A stretch of DNA of 64,000 bases from Bradyrhizobium sp. 199 (GTDB taxonomy: Bacteria > Pseudomonadota > Alphaproteobacteria > Rhizobiales > Xanthobacteraceae). The position numbers and the translations under genes were made by a program. The stretch lies in the NCBI RefSeq assembly GCF_023073355.1, contig NZ_JADPJI010000005.1, positions 744,001 to 808,000 on the forward strand, written 5' to 3'. Below are positions 43,551 through 52,989 of this stretch, piece by piece. The first letter of the stretch is position 1. Every line of letters begins with the position of its first letter. The notes beneath the pieces are model-generated. The model did not search any database, was not told the origin of the DNA, and was given only the letters and a program-made list of their open reading frames with translations.

Positions 43551-44312
43551 CTAGCGCGCCGAGGCCCGTTCCGCGTCGGTGGGGACCTGGCTGCGATCGA
43601 CGTCCCGGATGGGAACGCGGCGCAGCAGCGAGACGACGGTGCCGCAGAGCTCGAAATAGGTGTGCAGTCGCAGCGCACGGGACGATCCCTTCAGCTCCGC
43701 GTTCAGGCTCACCGGCACCTGGACGTAGGTGAGGCCAAGCTGGAGCAGCGAGATCAACGCGCAGATCTGATAGCCGTAGCCGTCGGCCTTGACCGCGATC
43801 TGGCGCAGCCATTTCACGGGGTAGACGATCATGCTGTGGTAGTCGGACAGCCAGAAACCGAACAGGCAGTTCAGGATGAACCGCAGCGAATGCGACTGCA
43901 GCGAGCGGTTGACGGAGCGGTCCGACTGGTTGTCGCGATAGGTGATGACGAGGTCCGCGGCGCCCGCCGCCTTGAACATCCGTGCAACGCCCTCGTTCTG
44001 AAAGGCGTGATCGCCGGGAATGAGCGTTATGGCATCGAATTTGGCGCGCGACAGGGCGAATTCGAAGCCGGCACCGACACCCCGCCGTTCGGTGTTATGT
44101 TGCACGATGATGCGGGACTCGCCGGCGGCGAACTCGTCCATGATCGCGCCGGTGCCGTCGGTGCTGCCGTCGTCGATCAGGAAAATCTCGAAATCGTCGA
44201 GCAACTCGCGGGCGAGCGGCAACACGCCGTCAATGGTGTCGGCGATCTTGTCCTGCTCGTTCAGCGCAGGAATGACGATTGTAAGCCTTTTTGCCGTCCT
44301 GGAAGGTGTCAT
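43551..44312 (-). CDS. Family 2 glycosyltransferase (DPM1/DPG-synthase-like)
   Basis: A 253-residue protein from ATG 44312 (GTG 44336 possible). GT-A fold: LTIVIPALNEQDKIADTIDG, IFLIDDGSTDGTGAIMDEFA (DDxS) and a third motif region ITLIPGDHAFQNEGVARMFK. The C-terminus has a hydrophobic segment ICALISLLQLGLTYVQVPVS but no full transmembrane anchor pair. It probably transfers a sugar to a polyprenyl or O-unit acceptor. It is the leftmost gene of the locus, on the minus strand. Confidence 0.9.
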   Translation of the reverse strand: MTPSRTAKRLTIVIPALNEQDKIADTIDGVLPLARELLDDFEIFLIDDGSTDGTGAIMDEFAAGESRIIVQHNTERRGVGAGFEFALSRAKFDAITLIPGDHAFQNEGVARMFKAAGAADLVITYRDNQSDRSVNRSLQSHSLRFILNCLFGFWLSDYHSMIVYPVKWLRQIAVKADGYGYQICALISLLQLGLTYVQVPVSLNAELKGSSRALRLHTYFELCGTVVSLLRRVPIRDVDRSQVPTDAERASAR

Positions 44313-44454
44313 CTTATGCCGCCCGTTGCCGGCCACTCTTACTGGTGGAACCCTGCCGCAACTCTAGGTCATCTGAGCCGGGCGAACAATAAGGGGCCCG
44401 CAGATATGCCCCGCACACGAGGCATGAATCCGACGACTTGTGTGTTCTGCGCAA

Positions 44455-44961
44455 CTAGTCCGAAAAATCATAGAGACTGGTATCGCCGATGCCGAATGCG
44501 CGACGCAGCTGTCCGACTCGGCTTGCCATGGTCCGGCCCGCCGCCGTTGCCGTGAAGTGGGAATCGGCCGGTTCGACCAGACCGCCATCGACGAGGTTCC
44601 CAATTCGTCCCTGGAACAGAGCTGGAACCTGCTGTTCGACGATTTCCGAAAGCGGAGCCCGTCGCTCAGGCCGGTCGACGACGCCGAGCAGAATGTCCAG
44701 GGAAACCGACTTGTACACTGCGCCAAAAGCGAAGACGTAGCCCATGACGCAAAACCCGAAAATCGACGCGGCGTCCCAGTACTGAAATTGCGGGACGACG
44801 AAGATTCCGAGCATCACGCCGAGACCGTGGGTGACGATCGCGGCGATCGCGAGCAGCATCACGGGTCCAAATTTCCATTCGCGAGCGCGGGCCATCAACT
44901 GCAAGGCAGGGGCCAGCACGGCGAAGGTGACGGCGGCGAGGAGCCCGATCATGAAGGACAT
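44455..44961 (-). CDS. Membrane protein with C-terminal winged-helix-like domain (1)
   Basis: A 168-residue protein. Three hydrophobic helices (SFMIGLLAAVTFAVLAPAL, PVMLLAIAAIVTHGLGVML, SIFGFCVMGYVFAFGAVY) occupy the first 95 residues. The rest is soluble and reads like a small winged helix: PLSEIVEQQVPALFQGRIGN, then LVDGGLVEPADSHFTATAAG and RTMASRVGQLRRAFG. It lies 9 bp after a sister gene of the same build. The family is not recognised. It may be a membrane-anchored regulator or an assembly factor of the polysaccharide locus. Confidence 0.72.
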   Translation of the reverse strand: MSFMIGLLAAVTFAVLAPALQLMARAREWKFGPVMLLAIAAIVTHGLGVMLGIFVVPQFQYWDAASIFGFCVMGYVFAFGAVYKSVSLDILLGVVDRPERRAPLSEIVEQQVPALFQGRIGNLVDGGLVEPADSHFTATAAGRTMASRVGQLRRAFGIGDTSLYDFSD

Positions 44962-44970
44962 CGCGGCCGC

Positions 44971-45477
44971 TCACCCAAGTCCGGTCGACAGACGGACGAG
45001 CTTGACGAGACGCGCGACCGCCACGCCCTTCGCCGTCGGAGCCAGCCTGCCGTCCGCCGTGATCACCATGCCCGCGCCGACGAGGAGCTTCAGGCGGTTG
45101 TGGGTGAAGGTGCCGAGATCTCCGCCCTGCATGTAGGCGACCGTCCATTGCTCCAGGGTGAGGGGACGCCCGGCCTTCACGAGTGCCGTCAGCAGCGTCA
45201 GCGTAAAGCCCCAGGCCAGCAGGCTGAACAGGATGTAGCAAAACATCATCGCCGTCGCCAACAGGAACAGGCCGCCCAGCACGTCGTCGAAATGGCGTTG
45301 ACCGGGGAGCGCGATGCAGGCGATCGCGTAAAGCGCGATGATGCTGACGCAGCCGAGCCGGAAGCGGCGGCCGGACCCGCCGGTGGCGGCGATGCGCGCG
45401 TAGCACAGCAGCAGCAGCGGCAGCACGACACTGAGACCAATCGCAGCGGCTTGCGCCGGGCCCGGTAGCATGTTCAT
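44971..45477 (-). CDS. Membrane protein with C-terminal winged-helix-like domain (2)
   Basis: A 168-residue protein from ATG 45477 (45471 possible), exactly as long as its neighbour. Three to four hydrophobic helices are followed by LTLEQWTVAYMQGGDLGTFT, then HNRLKLLVGAGMVITADGRL and APTAKGVAVARLVKLVRL, which looks like a winged-helix domain ('RL..LV.AGMV...DGRL..T.KG'). It is immediately upstream of the sister gene in the same operon. Function unknown. Confidence 0.72.
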   Translation of the reverse strand: MNMLPGPAQAAAIGLSVVLPLLLLCYARIAATGGSGRRFRLGCVSIIALYAIACIALPGQRHFDDVLGGLFLLATAMMFCYILFSLLAWGFTLTLLTALVKAGRPLTLEQWTVAYMQGGDLGTFTHNRLKLLVGAGMVITADGRLAPTAKGVAVARLVKLVRLSTGLG

Positions 45478-45592
45478 TGCGGAAAATCGTCCCGGACGCC
45501 CCTGAGGCCCTGCCAGAGCAAGGTCTATAGGAGGTCGTATTTTTCGGGTCAAGGGAGCCCGTCATGGTCGCTCTTGCGGACATCACGTCGAC

Positions 45593-47302
45593 GTGCGAAT
45601 CCTCGCCGGCGATGCCGTTCCTCCGACCGAGATGTCCCCATTGCTGCGTGCGATAGTCGTCCTCGTCGTCGCCTTGCTGGCTGCGCATGCGCCGATGCTC
45701 CTGAACGATGGTCTCTTCATGGACGACTGGCTGGTGCTCAAGCCGCGTCCGGACTATTTCATCGACATCGATTTCCTGCTGAACGGCGCCGGTCATCCGA
45801 TCTTCTACAGCTACGACACCTTCGCAAACTGGACGGGCGCCCCGGTCGCCGCAATGGTATCGCTGGCGTTGGCTGGAATCGTCTTCGGCGCAATATCGCT
45901 GGCGCTGACGGCAACGCGTCTCGGTCTGCTCGACCGTGCCGAGGCGGTCGGTTTCGCGCTGATCGTCTGGACTTATCCCGGCTATCAGCTTTGGGCGGGC
46001 AAGGCGAACGCGGTTTACGTCTTCAGCTTCGGGCTCCTGTTCGTCGGCGCATGGCTGTTGACGCTGGCCTTCCGCGCCCGCGGCCTGCGGCGCGTGCTGC
46101 TTCGCGTGGCCTGTGCGCTCGTGTTCCTGCTGAGCTTCGCACTCAACTCGACGATCGTGCTCTATGCCTTCGTGGTGCTCGGTCTCTTCGTTGCGATATG
46201 GCGGGGCGGCAGTGCGGCGGATGGATTCGTTCGCCGCACATGGTTCGCAGCCTGGCGCTGCGCCCTCGGTTATCCGGAGCTGATGGTGCTTCCTCTGATC
46301 TACTGGGGCACGCTCAATATCTGGTTCAAGCGGATCGGCGTGTACGTGCAGCATTATGACGCCCATTTCCCGACGCTTGGCGAGTTGGCGAAGGGGTGGT
46401 GGGCGTTTTTCGTCACCGGTTACAGGGACGTCATGTCCCACGCGATCCGGGCGGCAATCCAGGTCCCGGCGCTCTTCATCCTGACCGCGGTGCTCGTCGG
46501 CATCATCTTGCTGTTGCTGCGTCCCGCCACGAAGCCGACTACGTCTAGATTAGCGATCGCCTTGCCGCTCGTGCTCGCCATGGTCTTGTTCCTCGCGCTT
46601 TCATCGCCCTATTTGATCTCCGGCCTGCGGCCGTCATCGACGCATTTTTACGAGAGCCGTCATCTGCTGATGTTCGGCCTGCCGTCGGCGCTGACGCTGC
46701 TTGCCTTCAAGCGACAGGCCGAACGTTGGACCGGCCCCGGCGCTGCCTTTGCGGTCATGTTCGGGCCTGCCTTGATCATGTCGATCGGCATGCTGTGGAG
46801 CGACTATGTCTTCATGCAGGCGAGAACGCTGAAGCAGGAGGCGCTGGCGCGCGACCTTGCCGGCCGGGTCCAGCCCGCGGCGACGGTCTATGCGCTCGAT
46901 GACGGCTTTGTCGACTACCCGTCCCGGCACGTGCCGTTCGGCCTCGCCGAGGTCACCGGTATGCTCCGCCTTGCCTGGGGCAATCAGCCATTCTTCGGAT
47001 TTGCGCTGCGCGCGGAGCGGCCTGACATCCTGCAGGGAATGGACGAGGCAAGGAAGGCGCCGGGAAGTGCATTCCATCATTTCGATCCCTCAGGGGCCCA
47101 GGCGACGATCGCGTTGCAGCCGGGCCCGGGAGCCGCGCCGAACCAGACCCTGGTGCGAAAATACTACGCATGCCGGTTGCTGGGGCGCTGCGATGTTGCA
47201 GAGTTTCTGGCTCAGCTTGCGCAGGTCAAGATCATGGTTGGCCCGATCGCGGGCATCCTGCCGCTTGACGGCGCAAGCAAGAGTGCCGCGCCTAGCCGCT
47301 AA
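45593..47302 (+). CDS. Large multi-pass membrane protein of the polysaccharide locus
   Basis: A 569-residue protein (GTG 45593; ATG 45632 gives a cleaner N-terminus starting SPLLRAIVVLVVALLAAHAP). About ten to eleven transmembrane helices. After the first helix comes the luminal text DGLFMDDWLVLKPRPDYFI with an acidic DD motif, as in GT-C type glycosyltransferases, then long hydrophobic stretches and a 150-residue C-terminal soluble domain. The lipid-linked sugar donor role is inferred from layout. It is the only plus-strand gene in the locus and ends 11 bp inside the convergent oxidoreductase gene. Confidence 0.78.
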   Translation: MRILAGDAVPPTEMSPLLRAIVVLVVALLAAHAPMLLNDGLFMDDWLVLKPRPDYFIDIDFLLNGAGHPIFYSYDTFANWTGAPVAAMVSLALAGIVFGAISLALTATRLGLLDRAEAVGFALIVWTYPGYQLWAGKANAVYVFSFGLLFVGAWLLTLAFRARGLRRVLLRVACALVFLLSFALNSTIVLYAFVVLGLFVAIWRGGSAADGFVRRTWFAAWRCALGYPELMVLPLIYWGTLNIWFKRIGVYVQHYDAHFPTLGELAKGWWAFFVTGYRDVMSHAIRAAIQVPALFILTAVLVGIILLLLRPATKPTTSRLAIALPLVLAMVLFLALSSPYLISGLRPSSTHFYESRHLLMFGLPSALTLLAFKRQAERWTGPGAAFAVMFGPALIMSIGMLWSDYVFMQARTLKQEALARDLAGRVQPAATVYALDDGFVDYPSRHVPFGLAEVTGMLRLAWGNQPFFGFALRAERPDILQGMDEARKAPGSAFHHFDPSGAQATIALQPGPGAAPNQTLVRKYYACRLLGRCDVAEFLAQLAQVKIMVGPIAGILPLDGASKSAAPSR

Positions 47303-48326
47303 TCCGCTGTTTCCAAACCGTCTCGGCAAGCGAGATGTCCGTCACCGAATCCTCGCCGGAGGCAAGAGGTAGGCGTCGCTCGGCGATATCGGAAACGAAG
47401 GCGTCGGCCTGGCGCCGAAATGCCCAGCTCTTCTCACCCGCCAGCCGCGTGCTTCGACCATCGTGATCGACGATGACCTCCGCCTCTTGCTCGGCAAAGG
47501 GTGGGGGCAATTCCAGGGTCACCGCGCCGTGTTCGAAATCGATCGTCAGTCCCTCGCGCCAGGCACCCTCTGCCCCGTTCACGAGATCCAGCGTGCAGGC
47601 GACACCGTCGAAGTCGAGCGTTATGCGCGCGGCTCCTGAAGTCTCGATCGCGCTTTCGGCGACCGTTGGCGAGGATCCCAGCAGGTAGCGCGCCAGATTG
47701 ATGATATGGCTGAAGACGTTCAGAAAATTGTCGTAGCCGGGACGCATCGCGCGCGGCATCCAGTCGGGACCATCCTGCCAGAGCTCAAGCCCGTCCGGTC
47801 GCGCCTCGCCGGTCATTACGAAATTATCGTGCGAGCGGCCAGTGTCGCCGCCGAAGCACCAGCCTCTTGCCCGGATCATGCGTCCGAGCGAGCGGTCATT
47901 GCGCAACCGTGTCAGCACCTGCAGCGCCCGTGCCACACCGGCATCGTGACGCTTCATGTAGCCGATGCTGTAGACGAGATTTTGCCGCCGCGCAGCTTCG
48001 ACCAGCGAAATGGCCTGGGCCGTCGTGTAGGCCATCGGCTTTTCCGAGAGCACGTGCCTGCCGCTGTTCAACGCGTCCAGAACGATCGGGCCGGTAGCAC
48101 GGCGCCTCGTCACGACGACGACGGCGGACACCGCGCTGTCCGCAAGCAACTCGCGATGCGTGCCGTAAACCCGGGCAATGCCGAACCTCTGCGCCGCGGC
48201 GGCAGCGAGGTCAGGCCGGAGATCGGCGATCGCGACGACACGGCAGGCGGGATTGGCTGCGAAATTGGCGAGGTGGCACATCTGGCCGACCATGCCCGTT
48301 CCGATGATGCCAATGCCTGGCCTCAC
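47292..48326 (-). CDS. Gfo/Idh/MocA family oxidoreductase
   Basis: A 344-residue protein with a Rossmann domain GIIGTGMVGQMCHLANFAAN (GxGxxG at the N-terminus), LSEKPMAYTTAQAISLVEAA (the EKP motif with catalytic Lys near 95) and IGYMKRHDAGVARALQVLTR. The C-terminal half has an alpha/beta substrate domain. The family oxidises or reduces sugars and NDP-sugars at C3 or other positions with NAD(P). Four bp separate it from the upstream methyltransferase gene, so the pair probably acts on the same sugar. Confidence 0.93.
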   Translation of the reverse strand: MRPGIGIIGTGMVGQMCHLANFAANPACRVVAIADLRPDLAAAAAQRFGIARVYGTHRELLADSAVSAVVVVTRRRATGPIVLDALNSGRHVLSEKPMAYTTAQAISLVEAARRQNLVYSIGYMKRHDAGVARALQVLTRLRNDRSLGRMIRARGWCFGGDTGRSHDNFVMTGEARPDGLELWQDGPDWMPRAMRPGYDNFLNVFSHIINLARYLLGSSPTVAESAIETSGAARITLDFDGVACTLDLVNGAEGAWREGLTIDFEHGAVTLELPPPFAEQEAEVIVDHDGRSTRLAGEKSWAFRRQADAFVSDIAERRLPLASGEDSVTDISLAETVWKQRISG

Positions 48327-48329
48327 TGG

Positions 48330-49535
48330 CTACGATCCCTTGAAGCGCTTCCGGACGACGAGGAAATGCGCGGGCTGTCCCCAGGTGTTGATGAATGCCG
48401 GATCCGACTGGGTGAGGGCGGCGACCGCGGACGCATCTCGTCGCCCGATCGCGCCGAAGATGCGATGAAAACTGTCGAGCGTCGCAATCATGGCTTCGAT
48501 GTCGGCGGTATCGTCGGCGAGAATGTCGCTCGTGCGGATCGTCTCGCGCAGGGACGCGAGGCCCGCGACAACGCGCGGAAGGCTCTCGCCGAAGGGATCG
48601 TCGATCATCGCATCGACGTCGAGAACCAGCGCCTCGATCGCTCCCGAGATCGCCTGCACTGCATCCGCCTTGCCGACCAGATAGAGCTTTCGCCCCCCGA
48701 GGAAGCTCAGGCGGCTGCGGTCGAGATGGCGTGCGGCGCGACGCAGCTTCTCGTCACCGGGCAGGACCTTCTTGTGCCAGTAGATGTCGAGGCTGTCGCG
48801 GTAGGCGGGCCACGCCGAATGGACGTCGAATCCCTGTTCATGCGCCGCCGTGCACAAGGCGGCCGCATCGAGGAAGTAGCGATGCCGGACGAACGGATTT
48901 TCGAGCACGTCCATCAGCCAGGATTCAAAGCTGCGGGTGTGCGGAATGCTGTTCCACTTCGCTTCGAACAGCATCTTCGCCGTTTCGAGCGCGGCGCGTC
49001 CCGACAATGCCTTGCCGGCCGTATGGATCGCCTTGAGCGCGAGCTCGAAGAAGCCGCCATAGCGCTCGTAATAAGACACGACGGCGTAACCGTCCGGATT
49101 GAGCAGGCGGTGGAAGATGCCGAGCCACTTTTCGCTCGGCTGCACCGTGTAGATGAAGCCTTCGGCATCGATAATGTCGAAACCGCGGTCGCTGCCGAAT
49201 CCCTCGACATCGGCCAGTGCGAGCTGGCGGAGGCGTTCGGTCAAGCCGAAATGCGCGAAATAGGCCTCGATCTTCGGGTGTGCATGCCGGTTCGGTTCGG
49301 CGAGCGTCATGTTCGCGCCCCAACCGGCAAACACCAGTGCGTTCTCGCCGGAATCGGGACCGAATTCGAGCACCTCGGCATCGCGGAAGAGCCGTGGCGG
49401 CAGCACCAGCTTGTCCGAAAACAGTTCACGCCGCTGGCTGGCGTAGGCCTCGAGCTCAGTGGCCGACTTGAAATTCCCGAACGTCGGCAGAACATCCTGA
49501 CGTTCGTAATAGTTGAAGAGCTTGTCTTCAGTCAT
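48330..49535 (-). CDS. Class I SAM-dependent methyltransferase
   Basis: A 401-residue protein from ATG 49535. FRDAEVLEFGPDSGENALVF is the SAM motif I in an altered GPDSG form, MTLAEPNRHAHPKIEAYFAH motif II, and FDIIDAEGFIYTVQPSEKWL the post-motif region with an acidic residue. The C-terminal 200 residues are helical with no match I can name. Its ATG overlaps the last 8 bases of the C-methyltransferase gene, indicating coupling. Substrate probably a sugar of the locus. Confidence 0.85.
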   Translation of the reverse strand: MTEDKLFNYYERQDVLPTFGNFKSATELEAYASQRRELFSDKLVLPPRLFRDAEVLEFGPDSGENALVFAGWGANMTLAEPNRHAHPKIEAYFAHFGLTERLRQLALADVEGFGSDRGFDIIDAEGFIYTVQPSEKWLGIFHRLLNPDGYAVVSYYERYGGFFELALKAIHTAGKALSGRAALETAKMLFEAKWNSIPHTRSFESWLMDVLENPFVRHRYFLDAAALCTAAHEQGFDVHSAWPAYRDSLDIYWHKKVLPGDEKLRRAARHLDRSRLSFLGGRKLYLVGKADAVQAISGAIEALVLDVDAMIDDPFGESLPRVVAGLASLRETIRTSDILADDTADIEAMIATLDSFHRIFGAIGRRDASAVAALTQSDPAFINTWGQPAHFLVVRKRFKGS

Positions 49536-50745
49536 GCCGCGACCCTGCGGCAGCTTCAAGCTGATCGAGCTCACTCCAGATGTCGGAGGGCGCGAAGATC
49601 GAAACGATGTGCAGCGGACGCCTCAAGTTCTCGCGCAGCCGGGTGCTGACCTTGCCCTCGTTTTCCTGGTTCACGGCGAGAAGGCAGACGAGCGGATTCG
49701 AGTTGCCGGCGAGGTCGTCGGGCGAGCGGATCGGAATGCCGGTGCCCGGCAGGAACAGCCCCTGGCGCTCTTTCTGATCGTCGACCGAGAGGTCAACCAG
49801 ATCCGCCAGCTCGTGGGCATTGGTGAAGGTGCAGGCGCGGCAGCCGGCGCCGTAGATGGCGATCTCGGTGCCGTTGGCGCGAGCTTTCGCGAGAATTGGG
49901 CGGAGACGTGCGCCGTACTCTCGTGCGCGCTGACCGAATTTCTCGCCGGCGCCGGACGGCGCAGGCGGGGGCGTCACATCCCTGGGGGCACGGCGGGCCG
50001 CGATCGCGAGGCTGCCGCCGCTGAAATTGTATTTCTTCACGGACACCGCCTCGAAGCCGTGGCGCGCCAGCAGCGCGAGCAGGGTCGGTTCGGTGAAATA
50101 GCTGACGTGCTCCTCCCAGAGGACGGAGAGGTCTCCCACTGCCGAGCCGGGGGCGAAATCAGGCACGTCGATGAACAGCAGCCCATCCTCCTTCAGCGCG
50201 ATCTTCACGCAGGCGAAGAAGTTCTCAAAATCGACGATGTGTTCGAGCACTTGGCGCGATATGACGAGGTCGAACTTGCCGGACTGAGCGACTGCGTCGT
50301 GAGCCATCTCCGGGCTGAGCATGTCGGCATAGACCTTGATGCCGCGCTCGCGAGCGATCTTGCCCGACACCGGATTGGGTTCGACGCCGACCATGATCTT
50401 GGTGCCGCGCTCGCGCAGCCTGTCCATGAAAAGGCCGTCGTTGCATCCGATCTCGAACACGGACTGATGGTTCGAGAATTTCGCGATGGTATCGAGCTCG
50501 TCGACCTGGTGCGGTTCGGGCTTCCAGCTGCTGAAATTGTAGTTGAACTGGCGGTACAGAATGTCGGGATCGATCGGCTTGACGATCTGGGGCAGGCCGC
50601 AATCGCCGCAGGCCAGCACCTCGAACGGATACCGTTCCTCCTGCTCGTTTCGGCTGTGCCGCAGCCGATGTGCAATCGGCATCAGTCCGAGGTCGATGAC
50701 CGGACGCAGGTTGGTCGAATGGCAAAGGCGGCAATGGTCGGTCAC
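49528..50745 (-). CDS. SAM-dependent sugar C-methyltransferase (NovU/TylC3 family type)
   Basis: A 405-residue protein. The N-terminal zinc-binding domain has CRLCHS and CGDCGLPQ. The central methyltransferase domain has HQSVFEIGCNDGLFMDRLRE (motif I) and VGVEPNPVSGKIARERGIKV (motif II), plus FDLVISRQVLEHIVDFENFF. The C-terminal domain has NGTEIAIYGAGCRACTFTNA. This layout is that of C-methyltransferases that methylate dTDP-4-keto-6-deoxy sugars at C3 or C5. It implies a C-branched deoxy sugar in the product. Confidence 0.93.
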   Translation of the reverse strand: MTDHCRLCHSTNLRPVIDLGLMPIAHRLRHSRNEQEERYPFEVLACGDCGLPQIVKPIDPDILYRQFNYNFSSWKPEPHQVDELDTIAKFSNHQSVFEIGCNDGLFMDRLRERGTKIMVGVEPNPVSGKIARERGIKVYADMLSPEMAHDAVAQSGKFDLVISRQVLEHIVDFENFFACVKIALKEDGLLFIDVPDFAPGSAVGDLSVLWEEHVSYFTEPTLLALLARHGFEAVSVKKYNFSGGSLAIAARRAPRDVTPPPAPSGAGEKFGQRAREYGARLRPILAKARANGTEIAIYGAGCRACTFTNAHELADLVDLSVDDQKERQGLFLPGTGIPIRSPDDLAGNSNPLVCLLAVNQENEGKVSTRLRENLRRPLHIVSIFAPSDIWSELDQLEAAAGSRHD

Positions 50746-50994
50746 GGGCTATTCTCGCGTATGACTGGTCCGGCAGGCGATTTTCAGTGAAACCGGGGTA
50801 CCGACCATGACGTATTCAGTAGCCGGGATACACCTAAAGTGCGGCCGGCGAAACCGTCTCCCGCCGGCACCTTTCGAAAAAGGAGCAGGTATCAACCGAC
50901 GGGAGGTCTTGCAAGGCATGTCGGTTCCGTTCGATGAGCGAGTGGCGCTATGACTATCCATGGGCGGGTCTCGAGCTCGGGGACGCGGCCGCGA

Positions 50995-52989
50995 TCAATG
51001 CCGCCTCTCGTAAAGCGTCAGGTTGCCTTTCGTTTGAACCGGCACAAAGTCCTTTTTGATGCGTTCCAGAACCTCGCGGACCCGCGGCGATTTGGGCCGG
51101 GTTTCGACGATGTTGTCGTAGAATAGGCGGTCCGCATCGTCCATCGATGGGCCGACGAAGTGCTCGTCAAAGGCGACGAGCAACGGCATGAAATAGGCTT
51201 TGGGCGCCCGGTGAGCCTGAGCCAGATAAGCCCAGTCCATGAAGGCAATGACGAGGACGCGTTCACCGGGCTTCGAGTTGTCTTGGATGAACTTCGTTTC
51301 GGTTTCCGTGATCCGGCCAAAGTCTTCCTGCCACGCACCAGGAGATGGGGACATGAACGGCCATCTCAGGAGGCTGGGATAGTTTGCGTATGATCTCAGG
51401 CCATAGGGGTGCGGGTTGATTTTGTCCTGCACAAACAGCAGCGCAGCGATCGCTGCGACCAGCGCCATGGCGCCAGCAGTTCTCCTGGACGCTGGCCGCC
51501 ACCCGGCAGAGAACTGATGAGCCCACCAAGCCGTGACGATCGCCAGCGGCAAGGCGTTCTGGTGCCAGACCGCGTCAAGCGTCCTGTTGACCCATTTGAT
51601 CATCAGCGCGATGCCGATCATCGACAGCGCCAACAGGATCCCGGTCACAAAGCGGTCGCGCGCGGAGTCTGCCCGAGACAGTCTGATCGACGCCCAGCCC
51701 ACCGTGATGCATCCGACAATCTGGAGCGGCAAATTGTAGATCACGCTCCAGCTCAGAGTCCATTTGATCGGCGAACTTCCCCAGCCGGTCCCGTAGAGCA
51801 CGAGCGGGCGGAAGCATTCGATCAGGAACGTCAGTGACAGGGCTCGCGATCCGAATAGCAGCAGGCACAGCAATGTCGCGGCCAAAGTCGTTGTGATGGC
51901 GAATACGAGCGCTTTGCGATAGTTCGGGAATCCGCCGGCGATCGCGGCAACAAAGATGCCGGTCACGAAGAAGAACAGCCCGATCTCCGTCTGCCAGAGC
52001 AGCGAGACTGCGCACATGATCGCTGATGCAATCAGCCAGCCAGGACGTTTGGGGTCGGCGCAATGTAGGCCGATCGCGAGCGCGAACACGATCAGCAGGG
52101 GAAATCGCGTAGGGTAAGCGGACGGCGAGTAAAAGTGATTGGTGGTGGAGAAAGCCAGCACAGCCAGTGCTGCGACGAGGCAGATCGCTGCGAGCCGCGA
52201 TCTGATCAGGTACGTCAAAAGAAAATATGCCTGCACATAGACGGCAAGCGTGATCGCGATGTTCAACTCGACCACTCGCATGGCCGCCGATTTCCAACCG
52301 TCTCCCATGATGGGATGAAAGAAACGACCGAGTGCCGGACCATAATGTGAGTGATAGTCCAGCCCGGGAACCAGGCCGGAAGCGTAGTCGTAGAGCGCGG
52401 GCCCGATGAAGTAGCTGACCTTATGCGACTCGTTCTGCACGACCGACGTCACGCGTTCGAGGTCGGACGGTACCAGCAGCAGGACAAGAAACGCGACCGG
52501 AAGCAGATCGATCAGCCCCACAGCAAATGGGGCATCAGTCGGAGATTCTATGGAGGGGAAGTAAGTATTGGCCCGCCGGTTAATTCCGACGGTGACGGCC
52601 GCGATCGCGAGAATGATCAGTGCAATCCAGAAACGGCTCCGATCGCTTGCCGCATAGAGAGCAAGATAAACCAATCCCGCCGTGATCGTGCTCAGCGTGA
52701 CTGAACCCGACGATCGATGCGACGTGTACAACGCAGCTGCGGCTGCAATCGGCGCGCATAGGAAGAACGATCCGTAGAAAGCCTTCTTGCACACGTCACA
52801 GTTCTTCTGAGCTGCTGACAGATCAAAGCCGTCGTCGAAGTTCCATTGAAACGCCGGAAGATAATCTTTCAACAGCAATAGCGCCACGTAAGCTGCGGCG
52901 CATCCAAGGAGAGCGGCTACAACGGCTCTGGCCGCGATCGAGTATTCCCGGGTTTGCTGCACTAGAGCGTTCCAGTCGCGGAAACCCAA
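50995..52989 (-). CDS. GT-C-like integral membrane protein (dolichyl-phosphate-mannose transferase type)
   Basis: A 664-residue protein with about twelve transmembrane helices. An early luminal loop has WNFDDGFDLSAAQKNCDVCK with an acidic DD motif and a CxxC, and the last 130 residues form a soluble domain (NSKPGERVLVIAFMDWAYLA). GLDYHSHYGPALGRFFHPIM is the second luminal loop. The overall design is that of GT39/GT-C glycosyltransferases that use lipid-linked sugars. Separate transcription is likely, since 249 bp lie upstream of the C-methyltransferase start and 389 bp lie upstream of this gene. Confidence 0.82.
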   Translation of the reverse strand: MGFRDWNALVQQTREYSIAARAVVAALLGCAAAYVALLLLKDYLPAFQWNFDDGFDLSAAQKNCDVCKKAFYGSFFLCAPIAAAAALYTSHRSSGSVTLSTITAGLVYLALYAASDRSRFWIALIILAIAAVTVGINRRANTYFPSIESPTDAPFAVGLIDLLPVAFLVLLLVPSDLERVTSVVQNESHKVSYFIGPALYDYASGLVPGLDYHSHYGPALGRFFHPIMGDGWKSAAMRVVELNIAITLAVYVQAYFLLTYLIRSRLAAICLVAALAVLAFSTTNHFYSPSAYPTRFPLLIVFALAIGLHCADPKRPGWLIASAIMCAVSLLWQTEIGLFFFVTGIFVAAIAGGFPNYRKALVFAITTTLAATLLCLLLFGSRALSLTFLIECFRPLVLYGTGWGSSPIKWTLSWSVIYNLPLQIVGCITVGWASIRLSRADSARDRFVTGILLALSMIGIALMIKWVNRTLDAVWHQNALPLAIVTAWWAHQFSAGWRPASRRTAGAMALVAAIAALLFVQDKINPHPYGLRSYANYPSLLRWPFMSPSPGAWQEDFGRITETETKFIQDNSKPGERVLVIAFMDWAYLAQAHRAPKAYFMPLLVAFDEHFVGPSMDDADRLFYDNIVETRPKSPRVREVLERIKKDFVPVQTKGNLTLYERRH

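Noticed and set aside
44666..46441. Minus-strand 591-codon frame crossing several polysaccharide genes
   Set aside because: Crosses genes on both strands and lacks motifs; composition is that of a shadow frame.
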